From Shewanella sp. GD04112 (lineage in GTDB: Bacteria > Pseudomonadota > Gammaproteobacteria > Enterobacterales > Shewanellaceae): DNA of 64,000 bases. The stretch covers positions 2,294,001 through 2,358,000 of the forward strand of contig NZ_JAOEAL010000001.1 of the NCBI RefSeq assembly GCF_029835735.1, read 5' to 3'. Below are positions 41,361-49,799 of the stretch, one piece after another; position 1 is the stretch's first letter; every line of letters begins with the position of its first letter. The notes under the pieces are model-generated. The model was given only the letters and a program-made list of their open reading frames with translations. It was not told the DNA's origin and searched no databases. The position numbers were made by a program, and so were the translations under genes.

Positions 41361-41745
41361 GCTATTACCTATAGCGGCTGTCATTGTGCGGCTATTATAA
41401 CGACAATGGGGGATAAACACAGTATTGGCTGATCCTAAGTCTTTGTGGTTGAGTGAAATTTCAGCAATTATCATTAATTCTTAAACACTTTGTGAAGCAG
41501 AGCGGTTTTTCTGCTCGGATATTAATCAAGTCTTGGCCTCAATTTCGCCATTAACGACGGATTTTATCGGGTTTAAAAGGGCAAATTGACAGTGTTTTCA
41601 TCTATTAAGCCACATCCTTCGCAATTCACGTAGGATAGGTCTGGCGACATTAAATAACTGTGTTAGAATGCCAAATCACGTTTTTGGGCCGCTCAATGAT
41701 ACGGATTATACGTTGTCGGCTAATTTTCAGGGGAACGAGCAGTTT
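41361..41745. other. divergent ubiG-gyrA intergenic region
   Basis: No gene is visible in these 385 bp. TAGAAT at 41664-41669 with a weak TGGCGA-like -35 is a possible gyrA promoter. It would start transcription near 41676, which excludes an in-frame ATG at 41668 as the gyrA start. A TTGACA (41587-41592) has no good partner at 17 bp. Confidence 0.55.
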
Positions 41746-44502
41746 ATGACTGATCTGGCATCATCTATTTCGCCAATTAATATCGAAGACGAACTAAAGA
41801 ATTCGTACCTTGATTACGCCATGAGCGTCATCGTGGGACGTGCATTACCAGACGTGCGTGATGGCCTTAAGCCTGTGCATCGCCGCGTGCTGTTTGCCAT
41901 GAGTGAATTGAAGAACGATTGGAACAAGCCGTACAAAAAGTCTGCCCGTGTGGTCGGTGACGTGATCGGTAAATATCACCCCCATGGTGATTTGGCGGTT
42001 TACGATACTATCGTACGTATGGCTCAGCCTTTCTCTCTGCGTTACACCTTAGTCGACGGTCAAGGAAACTTCGGTTCGGTTGACGGCGACTCCGCAGCGG
42101 CAATGCGTTATACCGAAATCCGTATGGACAAGTTAGCGCACCAGCTCCTCGCCGATCTTGAAAAAGAAACCGTTGACTATGTGCCTAACTACGATGGCAC
42201 AGAACAAATTCCTGCTGTATTACCGACACGTGTCCCTAACCTGTTAATCAACGGTTCTTCGGGTATTGCGGTAGGTATGGCGACTAATATTCCGCCTCAT
42301 AACTTAACCGAAGTCGTTAAGGGCTGTTTAGCGCTGATCGCCGATCCTGCGTTGTCTATTGAACAGCTGATGGAACATATTCCAGGCCCAGACTTCCCAA
42401 CGGCGGCGATTATCAATGGCCGTAAAGGCATTATCGATGCGTACAAGACAGGCCGCGGCCGCGCCGTTATGCGCGCGCTGGCTGAAGTCGAAACCGAAGA
42501 TAACGGTCGTGAACGTATTATCGTTACTGAAATCCCTTATCAGGTGAACAAGGCGAAACTCATCGAGAAAATCGCTGAGTTAGTCAAAGATAAGAAGATT
42601 GAAGGCATCAGCGGCCTGCGCGACGAGTCTGACAAAGACGGTATGCGCATCGTTATCGAAATCAAACGCGGCGAAGTGGGTGAAGTTGTCCTGAACAACC
42701 TCTATGCCCAGACACAAATGCAATGTTCTTTTGGTATCAACATGGTGGCATTGACCAATGGTCAGCCTAAGTTGTTCAACTTAAAAGAAATGCTCGAATG
42801 CTTTATCCTGCACCGCCGTGAAGTGGTGACTCGCCGTACCGTATTCGAACTGCGTAAAGCGCGTGAACGCGCCCATATTCTTGAGGCATTAGCGGTCGCG
42901 CTGGCCAACATCGATCCGATTATTGCGCTGATCAAAGCGTCTCCTACCCCAGCCGATGCGAAAGTCAAACTGGTTGAGCAGGGCTGGGCCTTAGGCCATG
43001 TACAGGGCATGCTTGAAAAAGCGGGTGACGATGCAGCGCGTCCTGAGTGGTTAGAGCCAGAATTCGGCATCCGTGATGGCTTATATTACCTGACTGAGCA
43101 ACAGGCTCAGGCGATCCTTGAGCTGCGCTTACACCGTTTAACCGGTCTTGAGCACGATAAGATCATCGCCGAATACGAAGAGCTGCTCGAGTTCATCGCG
43201 GGTCTGCTGTTTATTCTGCGCAGCCCTGAGCGTTTGATGGAAGTGATCAAAGAAGAGCTAGAAGAAATTCTTGCTGAATATGGTGATGCTCGCCGCACTG
43301 TCATCAATGCCAATGAAATTGATATGAGTCTTGAAGACTTAATCAACGAAGAAGACGTGGTTGTGACGCTGTCACACTTAGGTTACGCCAAGTACCAACC
43401 GCTGAGCGATTATCAAGCCCAGCGCCGTGGTGGTAAGGGTAAAGCCGCAACTAAGGTGAAAGACGAAGATTTCGTTGAAAAACTGCTGGTTGCCAACACT
43501 CACGATACCATCCTGTGCTTCTCAGATTTCGGTAAGATGTACTGGCTTAAGGTCTATCAATTACCGCTGGCGAGCCGTACTTCCCGTGGTCGTCCGATTG
43601 TTAACTTACTGCCGTTGTCCGATGGCGAGCGCATTACTGCGATTCTGCCGGTGCGTGAATACGCAGAAGATAAGTACATCATCATGGCGACCTCTAACGG
43701 TACCGTGAAGAAAACTGCGCTGACAGCTTACAGCAACCCACGTGCTAACGGCATTATCGCCGTGAACCTGAAAGACGGCGACCAACTGATCGGTGTCGAT
43801 ATCACCAACGGTGATGATGAGATCATGCTGTTCTCGAACGAAGGTAAAGTGGTTCGCTTTAAAGAAGGCGAAGAAGTGGCCGTACTCGATGAAAACGGCA
43901 ACCCAGTGCTGGATGAAGAAGGCAACCCACAAATCAACTTCAAGGGCGTGCGTCCAATGGGTCGCGGCGCGACCGGTGTTCGCGGTATTAAGCTTGAAGA
44001 AGGTCAAAAAGTGGTGTCTCTCATCGTACCTAAGGGCGATGGCGCTATCTTAACCGTGACCGAAAACGGCTATGGTAAACGTACTGAACTGTCTGAATAC
44101 CCATCTAAGAGCCGCGCGACCAAAGGTGTGGTATCGATCAAGGTGAGTGAGCGTAACGGTGCGGTTGTTGGCGCGGTACAAGTTGGCGGCAATGACGAAA
44201 TCATGCTGATCAGCGACAAAGGTACCTTAGTGCGTACGCCAGCGAACGGCGTGTCAATCATCGGCCGTAACACCCAAGGTGTGACCATTATCCGTACCGC
44301 AAGTGACGAGAAAGTGGTTGGTCTGCAACGTATCGATGAGATCCAAGGCGACGAAGATGAAGTCGAGCTGGATGAAAACGGTATGCCAATCGTCCCAGTT
44401 GTCGCTGAAGGTGACGCTGTTCAAGAAGAGCCTTTAGAGGATGAACTGGAAGAAGAATTAGATGAAGACGAAGAGCTTGACGACGAGCAAGACGAAGACT
44501 AA
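41746..44502 (+). CDS. gyrA: DNA gyrase subunit A
   Basis: Breakage-reunion subunit of gyrase, 918 residues (E. coli: 875). The start MTDLASSISPINIEDELKNSYLDYAMSVIVGRALPDVRDG gives numbering equal to E. coli. The catalytic Tyr lies in AAAMRYTEIR, and the GyrA box is QRRGGKGK. Two peculiarities appear. First, the quinolone-determining region reads HPHGDLAVYD, so residue 83 is Leu (TTG) instead of Ser, with Asp87 intact. Second, the C-terminal domain has an insertion near residues 707-735 with a duplicated LDENGNP/LDEEGNP element, followed by an acidic tail ending in DEDEELDDEQDED. It is transcribed alone and ends at a strong terminator. Confidence 0.98.
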   Translation: MTDLASSISPINIEDELKNSYLDYAMSVIVGRALPDVRDGLKPVHRRVLFAMSELKNDWNKPYKKSARVVGDVIGKYHPHGDLAVYDTIVRMAQPFSLRYTLVDGQGNFGSVDGDSAAAMRYTEIRMDKLAHQLLADLEKETVDYVPNYDGTEQIPAVLPTRVPNLLINGSSGIAVGMATNIPPHNLTEVVKGCLALIADPALSIEQLMEHIPGPDFPTAAIINGRKGIIDAYKTGRGRAVMRALAEVETEDNGRERIIVTEIPYQVNKAKLIEKIAELVKDKKIEGISGLRDESDKDGMRIVIEIKRGEVGEVVLNNLYAQTQMQCSFGINMVALTNGQPKLFNLKEMLECFILHRREVVTRRTVFELRKARERAHILEALAVALANIDPIIALIKASPTPADAKVKLVEQGWALGHVQGMLEKAGDDAARPEWLEPEFGIRDGLYYLTEQQAQAILELRLHRLTGLEHDKIIAEYEELLEFIAGLLFILRSPERLMEVIKEELEEILAEYGDARRTVINANEIDMSLEDLINEEDVVVTLSHLGYAKYQPLSDYQAQRRGGKGKAATKVKDEDFVEKLLVANTHDTILCFSDFGKMYWLKVYQLPLASRTSRGRPIVNLLPLSDGERITAILPVREYAEDKYIIMATSNGTVKKTALTAYSNPRANGIIAVNLKDGDQLIGVDITNGDDEIMLFSNEGKVVRFKEGEEVAVLDENGNPVLDEEGNPQINFKGVRPMGRGATGVRGIKLEEGQKVVSLIVPKGDGAILTVTENGYGKRTELSEYPSKSRATKGVVSIKVSERNGAVVGAVQVGGNDEIMLISDKGTLVRTPANGVSIIGRNTQGVTIIRTASDEKVVGLQRIDEIQGDEDEVELDENGMPIVPVVAEGDAVQEEPLEDELEEELDEDEELDDEQDED

Positions 44503-44517
44503 TTCGAGAGTATGAAA

Positions 44518-44548
44518 ACGAGCGTCCAATTGGACGCTCGTTTTTTTC
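44518..44548 (+). terminator. intrinsic terminator of gyrA
   Basis: ACGAGCGTCC and GGACGCTCGT pair around AATT, and a run of seven T residues follows. Confidence 0.93.
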
Positions 44549-44607
44549 ATGGCAACGTTTTATTTTATGAATTCTAATATCATGGTTTGTAAATAAGGAG
44601 AGTGGCA

Positions 44608-45699
44608 GTGAGCGCGATTTATAATTTCTGTGCAGGTCCTGCGATGTTACCCGCAGCGGTAATGAAAAAAGCACAACAGGAATTACTCGATTGGAATGGG
44701 CTAGGTGTCTCCGTGATGGAAGTCAGCCACAGAGGTAAGGAATTTATCGCGCTGACCAAGCAAGCTGAGGCGGATTTACGCGAGCTGATGCACATTCCAC
44801 AGAACTATCATGTGCTGTTTATGCACGGCGGTGGTCGCGGTCAGTTCTCTGCCGTTGTGAATAATTTTTTAGGCAATCAAGGCCGTGCCCTGTATTTAGT
44901 CAGTGGTCAATGGTCTTCTGCAGCATTAGCCGAAGCTCAAAAGCTGGCGGGCGACGCGCAAATTGATAGCCTTAACATTGTTGAAAAACATAATGGACTC
45001 AATGCAGTAGTGCTGCCTGATCTGCATAAGATTGATGCCGATTACCGTTATGTGCACTACTGCCCAAATGAGACAGTTGATGGTATCGAAATTTTTGATG
45101 AGTTAGACAGTCCATGGCCGATTGTCGCCGACTTATCATCTACCATTATGTCTCGCGAAATCGATGTCAGTCGTTACGGCTTAATCTATGCTGGTGCGCA
45201 AAAGAACATTGGTCCTTCGGGCTTATCTATTGTGATCGTGCGTGATGATATGTTGAAACTGCCGAGTTTAACCCAATCATCCATCATGGATTACCGTTTA
45301 GCCGTTGAGCATGACTCTATGTTCAATACGCCGCCAACCTTTGCTTGGTACTTAGCGGCTGAAGTATTTGCCTGGCTCAAATCCTTAGGTGGTGTGGCCA
45401 GTATCGCGAAAATCAATCAGCAAAAAGCGCAAATGCTGTATGCCTGTATCGACGCCAATCCTTTCTATAAAAATGGTGTCGTCGCGGCAAACCGCTCACA
45501 AATGAACGTGACTTTCCAACTGGCGGATGAATCCCTTGACGGCGCCTTCTTAAAAGAGGCCGAAGCGGCGGGCCTAGTGGCCTTAAAAGGTCATCGAATC
45601 GTTGGTGGCATGCGTGCCAGCCTTTACAATGCGATGCCACTTGAAGGTGTAGCTGCGCTGGTGAGCTTTATGAACGAATTTGCGGCAAAGCATAGCTAA
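44608..45699 (+). CDS. serC: phosphoserine aminotransferase
   Basis: PLP enzyme that converts 3-phosphohydroxypyruvate to phosphoserine and also serves pyridoxine synthesis. The protein has 363 residues and begins MSAIYNFCAGPAMLP. The start is GTG at 44608, seven bases after AAGGAG; a GTG at 44602 is too close to that site. The PLP Lys is in LIYAGAQKNIGPSGLSIVI. The gene lies after gyrA and its terminator, as in many gamma-proteobacteria, and has its own terminator. Confidence 0.96.
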   Translation: MSAIYNFCAGPAMLPAAVMKKAQQELLDWNGLGVSVMEVSHRGKEFIALTKQAEADLRELMHIPQNYHVLFMHGGGRGQFSAVVNNFLGNQGRALYLVSGQWSSAALAEAQKLAGDAQIDSLNIVEKHNGLNAVVLPDLHKIDADYRYVHYCPNETVDGIEIFDELDSPWPIVADLSSTIMSREIDVSRYGLIYAGAQKNIGPSGLSIVIVRDDMLKLPSLTQSSIMDYRLAVEHDSMFNTPPTFAWYLAAEVFAWLKSLGGVASIAKINQQKAQMLYACIDANPFYKNGVVAANRSQMNVTFQLADESLDGAFLKEAEAAGLVALKGHRIVGGMRASLYNAMPLEGVAALVSFMNEFAAKHS

Positions 45700-45777
45700 G
45701 CCAAGTAATGAAGTTTACCTAACTTGCTGACTGATACGCGTCGTTTAAAGTCAGTTTTAACAGCGTAAAGTGAGAAC

Positions 45778-45810
45778 AAAAAACGAATGCCTAGGCATTC
45801 GTTTTTTATT
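45778..45810. terminator. terminator between serC and the aminotransferase gene
   Basis: AAACGAATGCC and GGCATTCGTTT form a perfect stem with T- and A-runs on both sides, so it can serve both converging genes. Confidence 0.9.
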
Positions 45811-45914
45811 GGTTGCATAAAGCTTAAAGTTGATATGAAAGCATGCACTAATTAATAGCTAAAGGAAGGCTAGGTGACTTAGGCCGAATTAGGCGCTTCA
45901 TCCCAACACTCTTG

Positions 45915-47105
45915 TTACAGTACTTTGGCAATCGACTTAGCTAAGTAATCCACATTATCTTCGCTAATGCCTGCAATGCTAATGCGGCTCGAACCCACCA
46001 TATAAATGCTGAATTCTTTCTGCAGGCGCGCCACTTGCTCAGGATTAACTCCTAGGAAAGAGAACATGCCTTTTTGGCGTGCGATAAAGCTAAAGTCGCG
46101 GTCCACGCCATTGGTTTTGAGTTTTTCCACTAAAATGGCGCGGTTACCGTTGATACGGTCGCGCATCACTTTGAGCTCATCTAACCACTCTTGCTTTAAT
46201 TCTGCCGAACCTAGAATGGTTTCGACAATTGCCGCGCCGTGGGCTGGCGGCATGGAGTACAGGCAGCGAACCACGTAAAGCAGTACAGATTGCGCGATGT
46301 TTGCCGTGTTTGCATCTTTTGCAACCACAGAGCAAGAACCGATACGCTCACGGTACAGACCGAAGTTTTTCGAGCAAGAGCTACACAGGATCATATTATC
46401 GACCGCGGCGGCCATTTTACGCACGCCGTAGGCATCGATATCGACCCCATCACCAAAACCTTGGTAAGCCATGTCGATAAGCGGGGTAAAACCTTGCTCC
46501 TTGGTGAGGGCAACCACTTTATCCCATTGTTCTGTCGTTAAATCCATCCCGCTCGGGTTATGGCAACAGGCGTGGAACAGCACCACATCGTTCGGGCCAA
46601 TCTGCGTAAGCGCGCTGAGCATCTCATCGAACTTTAACGACTTAGTGTCGTAATCATAGTAAGGGTAGGTTTTAACGGTCAGACCCGCCGCTTCAAACAA
46701 GCCTATATGGTTAGCCCATGTGGGATCGCTCACCCATAGCACAGCATTAGGATTGCAACGTTTAATAAAATCACCGGCAACGCGCAGGGCGCCCGTGCCA
46801 CCAGGCGTGGATACTGTACGAATTCGGTTGGCGATAATCGCGCTGTGATCACTGCCAAAGGCTAATTCTGTTATCAGGGTATTAAACTGAGGCGAACCGG
46901 TTGGGCCGATATACACTTTGGTGGTTTCAGTGTCTAAACGGAATTTTTCGGCTTTTTTCACGCAATTAAGGATGGGAGTGTTTCCAGCGGGATCCTTATA
47001 AACGCCCACACCTAAGTCGACTTTTTGAGGATGTGAGTCTTCACGGTACTGGGTTAATAGGCCGAGGATAGGATCCGCAGGCATTGCGACGAGTGAGTTA
47101 AACAT
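45915..47105 (-). CDS. aspartate/aromatic aminotransferase (AspC/TyrB type)
   Basis: A 396-residue class I PLP aminotransferase of the subgroup that includes AspC and TyrB. It exchanges amino groups between aspartate or aromatic amino acids and 2-oxoglutarate. Typical segments are VDLGVGVYKDPAGNTPI, HACCHNPSGMDLT, IDMAYQGFGDG and the PLP Lys of SCSKNFGLYRERIG, followed by the substrate-binding Arg in YMVGSSRISIAGIS. GGAG lies five bases before ATG 47105. Specificity between AspC and TyrB cannot be read with certainty, although the place between serC and aroA fits a role in aromatic amino-acid supply. Confidence 0.92.
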   Translation of the reverse strand: MFNSLVAMPADPILGLLTQYREDSHPQKVDLGVGVYKDPAGNTPILNCVKKAEKFRLDTETTKVYIGPTGSPQFNTLITELAFGSDHSAIIANRIRTVSTPGGTGALRVAGDFIKRCNPNAVLWVSDPTWANHIGLFEAAGLTVKTYPYYDYDTKSLKFDEMLSALTQIGPNDVVLFHACCHNPSGMDLTTEQWDKVVALTKEQGFTPLIDMAYQGFGDGVDIDAYGVRKMAAAVDNMILCSSCSKNFGLYRERIGSCSVVAKDANTANIAQSVLLYVVRCLYSMPPAHGAAIVETILGSAELKQEWLDELKVMRDRINGNRAILVEKLKTNGVDRDFSFIARQKGMFSFLGVNPEQVARLQKEFSIYMVGSSRISIAGISEDNVDYLAKSIAKVL

Positions 47106-47540
47106 GGCTCCATCTACCTTTTTGGTTATATTGCGACAACATGAATTGCAAAGAATATGCATGATTTATCGTTTGAAACCTAGAATAGCGTGGATAGATG
47201 AAAAATTTAAAGCAAAAACTGTGAACTATGGCCAATTAATCTGGCAAAAAAGCCTGCCAAAAAACGCTTTAGATCACAATTTAACCGCAGATATTTTGTG
47301 TTTTTGTTATTTTTAGACTGACTTGAGTAATTTTCCGGTTTAAAAAGCCGTTTTTTAGTAAAAAACGGTTGAATCCTGCGTCACTATCGGTAATTTTATA
47401 ACGACGAAGCACCAACAAGGTCCCCAATCTCCTTTAATTTGTAATCTTAACTTGACGCCATGTAGCGTGAGGTTGCCATTTACCTATTTTCAGTCTGCGT
47501 GCCATCGATGGTTACGCCCTAAGAGAAAGAAGATTTACTC
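47106..47540. other. divergent intergenic region before aroA
   Basis: These 435 bp have no credible gene. A perfect 9-bp hairpin (CCGTTTTTT/AAAAAACGG around AGT, 47348-47368) is the only clear structure. No good TyrR box (TGTAAA-N6-TTTACA) is visible. Confidence 0.5.
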
Positions 47541-48821
47541 ATGAAGCAATTACGTCTTGAACCTGTTGTGCAAGTCCGCGGTGAGATCAACATTCCGGGC
47601 TCAAAAAGCATTTCTAACCGCGCATTATTATTGGCGACCTTAGCCAAAGGCACCACCACGCTCACCAATTTGCTCGACTCCGATGATATTCGTCATATGT
47701 TGGCGTCTTTAAAGCAGTTGGGAGTTGAATACCGCTTATCTCAAAATAATACTGTCTGCGAGCTCACTGGTTTAGGTGGCGCTATCTCGGCGGATACTGC
47801 GCAAACGCTGTTTCTAGGCAATGCGGGCACGGCTATGCGCCCATTGTGCGCTGCGCTGACCTTAGGGCGTGGCGAATTTACCCTAACGGGCGAACCGCGC
47901 ATGGAAGAGCGTCCCATTGGTGACTTGGTCGATGCCCTAAAACAATTGGGCGCTAATATTGTGTACCTTAAGAATGAAGGGTTTCCGCCTCTGACCATCA
48001 ATGCAACCGGGCTTAACGGTGGCGATGTGGAAATTGCTGGCGATCTGTCTAGCCAATTCTTAACGGCGCTGTTAATGGTTGCCCCCCTCGCTAAGGGCAG
48101 TGTGAACATTCATGTCAAAGGTGAACTGGTTTCAAAACCTTATATCGACATTACCTTAGCCTTGATGGCGCAGTTTGGCGTTCAGGTGATTAACCATGAC
48201 TATGCCCGCTTTGAGATCCCGGCCGGGCAGCAGTATGTGTCTCCGGGTAAAGTGTTAGTGGAAGGGGATGCATCTTCTGCATCTTACTTTTTAGCCGCGG
48301 GAGCCATTAAAGGCGGTGAAGTAAAAGTCACGGGCGTTGGGCGTTTAAGCATTCAGGGCGATGTGAAATTTGCCGATGTGCTGGAAAAAATGGGCGCCGA
48401 TATTGAGTGGGGCGATGATTACATTATTGCCCGTGGCGCGCCGTTAACCGCGGTTGATTTAGACATGAATCATATTCCCGATGCGGCGATGACCATTGCC
48501 ACCGCGGCCTTGTTTGCTAAGGGCACAACCACCATTCGCAATATCTATAACTGGCGCATTAAAGAGACCGACCGATTAGCGGCGATGGCCACAGAGCTGC
48601 GTAAAGTGGGCGCCTTAGTGGAAGAGGGGCATGATTATATTCAAATCACGCCGCCAGCTGTGCTCAATACTGCAGAGATTGATACTTATAACGACCACCG
48701 CATGGCGATGTGCTTCTCCATGATGGCGTTTGCTGATTGCGGGATTACCATCAATGATCCCGATTGTACTTCGAAAACCTTTCCTGACTATTTTGTCCAA
48801 TTTGCCAGCCTCAAAGCCTAA
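47541..48821 (+). CDS. aroA: 3-phosphoshikimate 1-carboxyvinyltransferase (EPSP synthase)
   Basis: The sixth step of the shikimate pathway, joining PEP and shikimate 3-phosphate. The 426 residues match E. coli (427). Visible signatures are PGSKSISNRALLLATLAKG at the N-terminus, LFLGNAGTAMRPLCAAL in the middle and YNDHRMAMCFSMMAF near the end, with the class I pattern GNAGTAMRPL that is associated with glyphosate sensitivity. It precedes cmk on the same strand with a 183-bp gap that contains a weak hairpin. Confidence 0.97.
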   Translation: MKQLRLEPVVQVRGEINIPGSKSISNRALLLATLAKGTTTLTNLLDSDDIRHMLASLKQLGVEYRLSQNNTVCELTGLGGAISADTAQTLFLGNAGTAMRPLCAALTLGRGEFTLTGEPRMEERPIGDLVDALKQLGANIVYLKNEGFPPLTINATGLNGGDVEIAGDLSSQFLTALLMVAPLAKGSVNIHVKGELVSKPYIDITLALMAQFGVQVINHDYARFEIPAGQQYVSPGKVLVEGDASSASYFLAAGAIKGGEVKVTGVGRLSIQGDVKFADVLEKMGADIEWGDDYIIARGAPLTAVDLDMNHIPDAAMTIATAALFAKGTTTIRNIYNWRIKETDRLAAMATELRKVGALVEEGHDYIQITPPAVLNTAEIDTYNDHRMAMCFSMMAFADCGITINDPDCTSKTFPDYFVQFASLKA

Positions 48822-48864
48822 TTGCTTTCTGTAACAGACTGACTTTGGGTCATATCAAGATGAT

Positions 48865-48886
48865 GAAGCCGCATTTGAGCGGCTTC
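48865..48886 (+). terminator. weak terminator-like hairpin after aroA
   Basis: GAAGCCGC and GCGGCTTC pair around six bases. Only a poor T-run follows, so partial read-through into cmk is likely. Confidence 0.4.
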
Positions 48887-49004
48887 TAAACTTCATAAAA
48901 AATCCACGGATTTTATTTGTATAGTATTGTACAATGCGGCGCGCTCATTTTCGGGGCTCTAGTTAAGAACTCACGGATGATGATTATTTTTTGCGGAGGA
49001 ATGT

Positions 49005-49697
49005 ATGTCTGAACGGGCTCCTGTAGTCACAATCGACGGCCCAAGTGGTGCTGGTAAAGGGACAATTAGCCAATTATTGGCTAAGCATCTTGGATGGCAA
49101 CTGCTTGATAGTGGTGCTATTTACCGAGTGCTTGCGTTAGCTGCAATTCACCACGATGTAGAACTGGAAAATGAAGAATCCATCACACTCCTTGCTGCGC
49201 ACCTTGATGTGAAATTTTTAACCGGCAACGAGAAAGACCCAGTTCAAGTGATCTTAGAAGGTGAAGACGTCACAACTGCGATACGTACTCAAGAATGCTC
49301 AAATGCGGCCTCTAAAGTGGCAGCATTTCCCCGTGTGCGGGAAGCCTTATTACGCCGTCAACGTGCCTTTAGAACGGCACCAGGATTAATCGCCGATGGC
49401 CGTGACATGGGCACGGTTGTTTTCCCAACGGCATCGGCTAAATTATATTTAACTGCTTCTGCAGAGGAGCGGGCTCAAAGACGCTATAATCAGTTGCAGG
49501 ACAAGGGCTTCGATGTTAATATCGAGCGCCTTTTAGCTGAAATTATCGAGCGTGACGACCGCGATATGAATCGTCCAGTGGCCCCTTTGGTCCCTGCCGA
49601 GGACGCGCTCGTTATCGATACTAGTGATAAAGGTATTGATGAAGTGCTTGAGCTTGCGCTCAACTACATCAACCAAAAATTATCCAACACTAACTAA
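49005..49697 (+). CDS. cmk: cytidylate kinase
   Basis: Phosphorylates CMP and dCMP to the diphosphates, which links RNA turnover to DNA precursor supply. The 230 residues start MSERAPVVTIDGPSGAGKGTISQLLAKHLGW, with the P-loop GPSGAGKGT. The NMP-binding segment is GLIADGRDMGTVVFPTA and the lid contains RRYNQLQDKGFDVN. TGCGGAGGA lies before the ATG. It precedes rpsA with a 102-bp gap, the arrangement conserved from E. coli. Confidence 0.97.
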   Translation: MSERAPVVTIDGPSGAGKGTISQLLAKHLGWQLLDSGAIYRVLALAAIHHDVELENEESITLLAAHLDVKFLTGNEKDPVQVILEGEDVTTAIRTQECSNAASKVAAFPRVREALLRRQRAFRTAPGLIADGRDMGTVVFPTASAKLYLTASAEERAQRRYNQLQDKGFDVNIERLLAEIIERDDRDMNRPVAPLVPAEDALVIDTSDKGIDEVLELALNYINQKLSNTN

Positions 49698-49799
49698 GTT
49701 ATTGTTTGGATAGGTATTCGTATTAAGGATGATACGGATAATTTGACTGACTCCACGTCTAGGATTGACTGTGGTTTATTACATTAAAGTAACCTAAAC

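Noticed and set aside
41587..41592. TTGACA as the -35 box of gyrA
   Set aside because: No acceptable -10 hexamer lies 16-18 bp downstream.
47348..47368. terminator or attenuator before aroA
   Set aside because: The stem is mostly A-T pairs, and no leader peptide rich in aromatic residues is visible.
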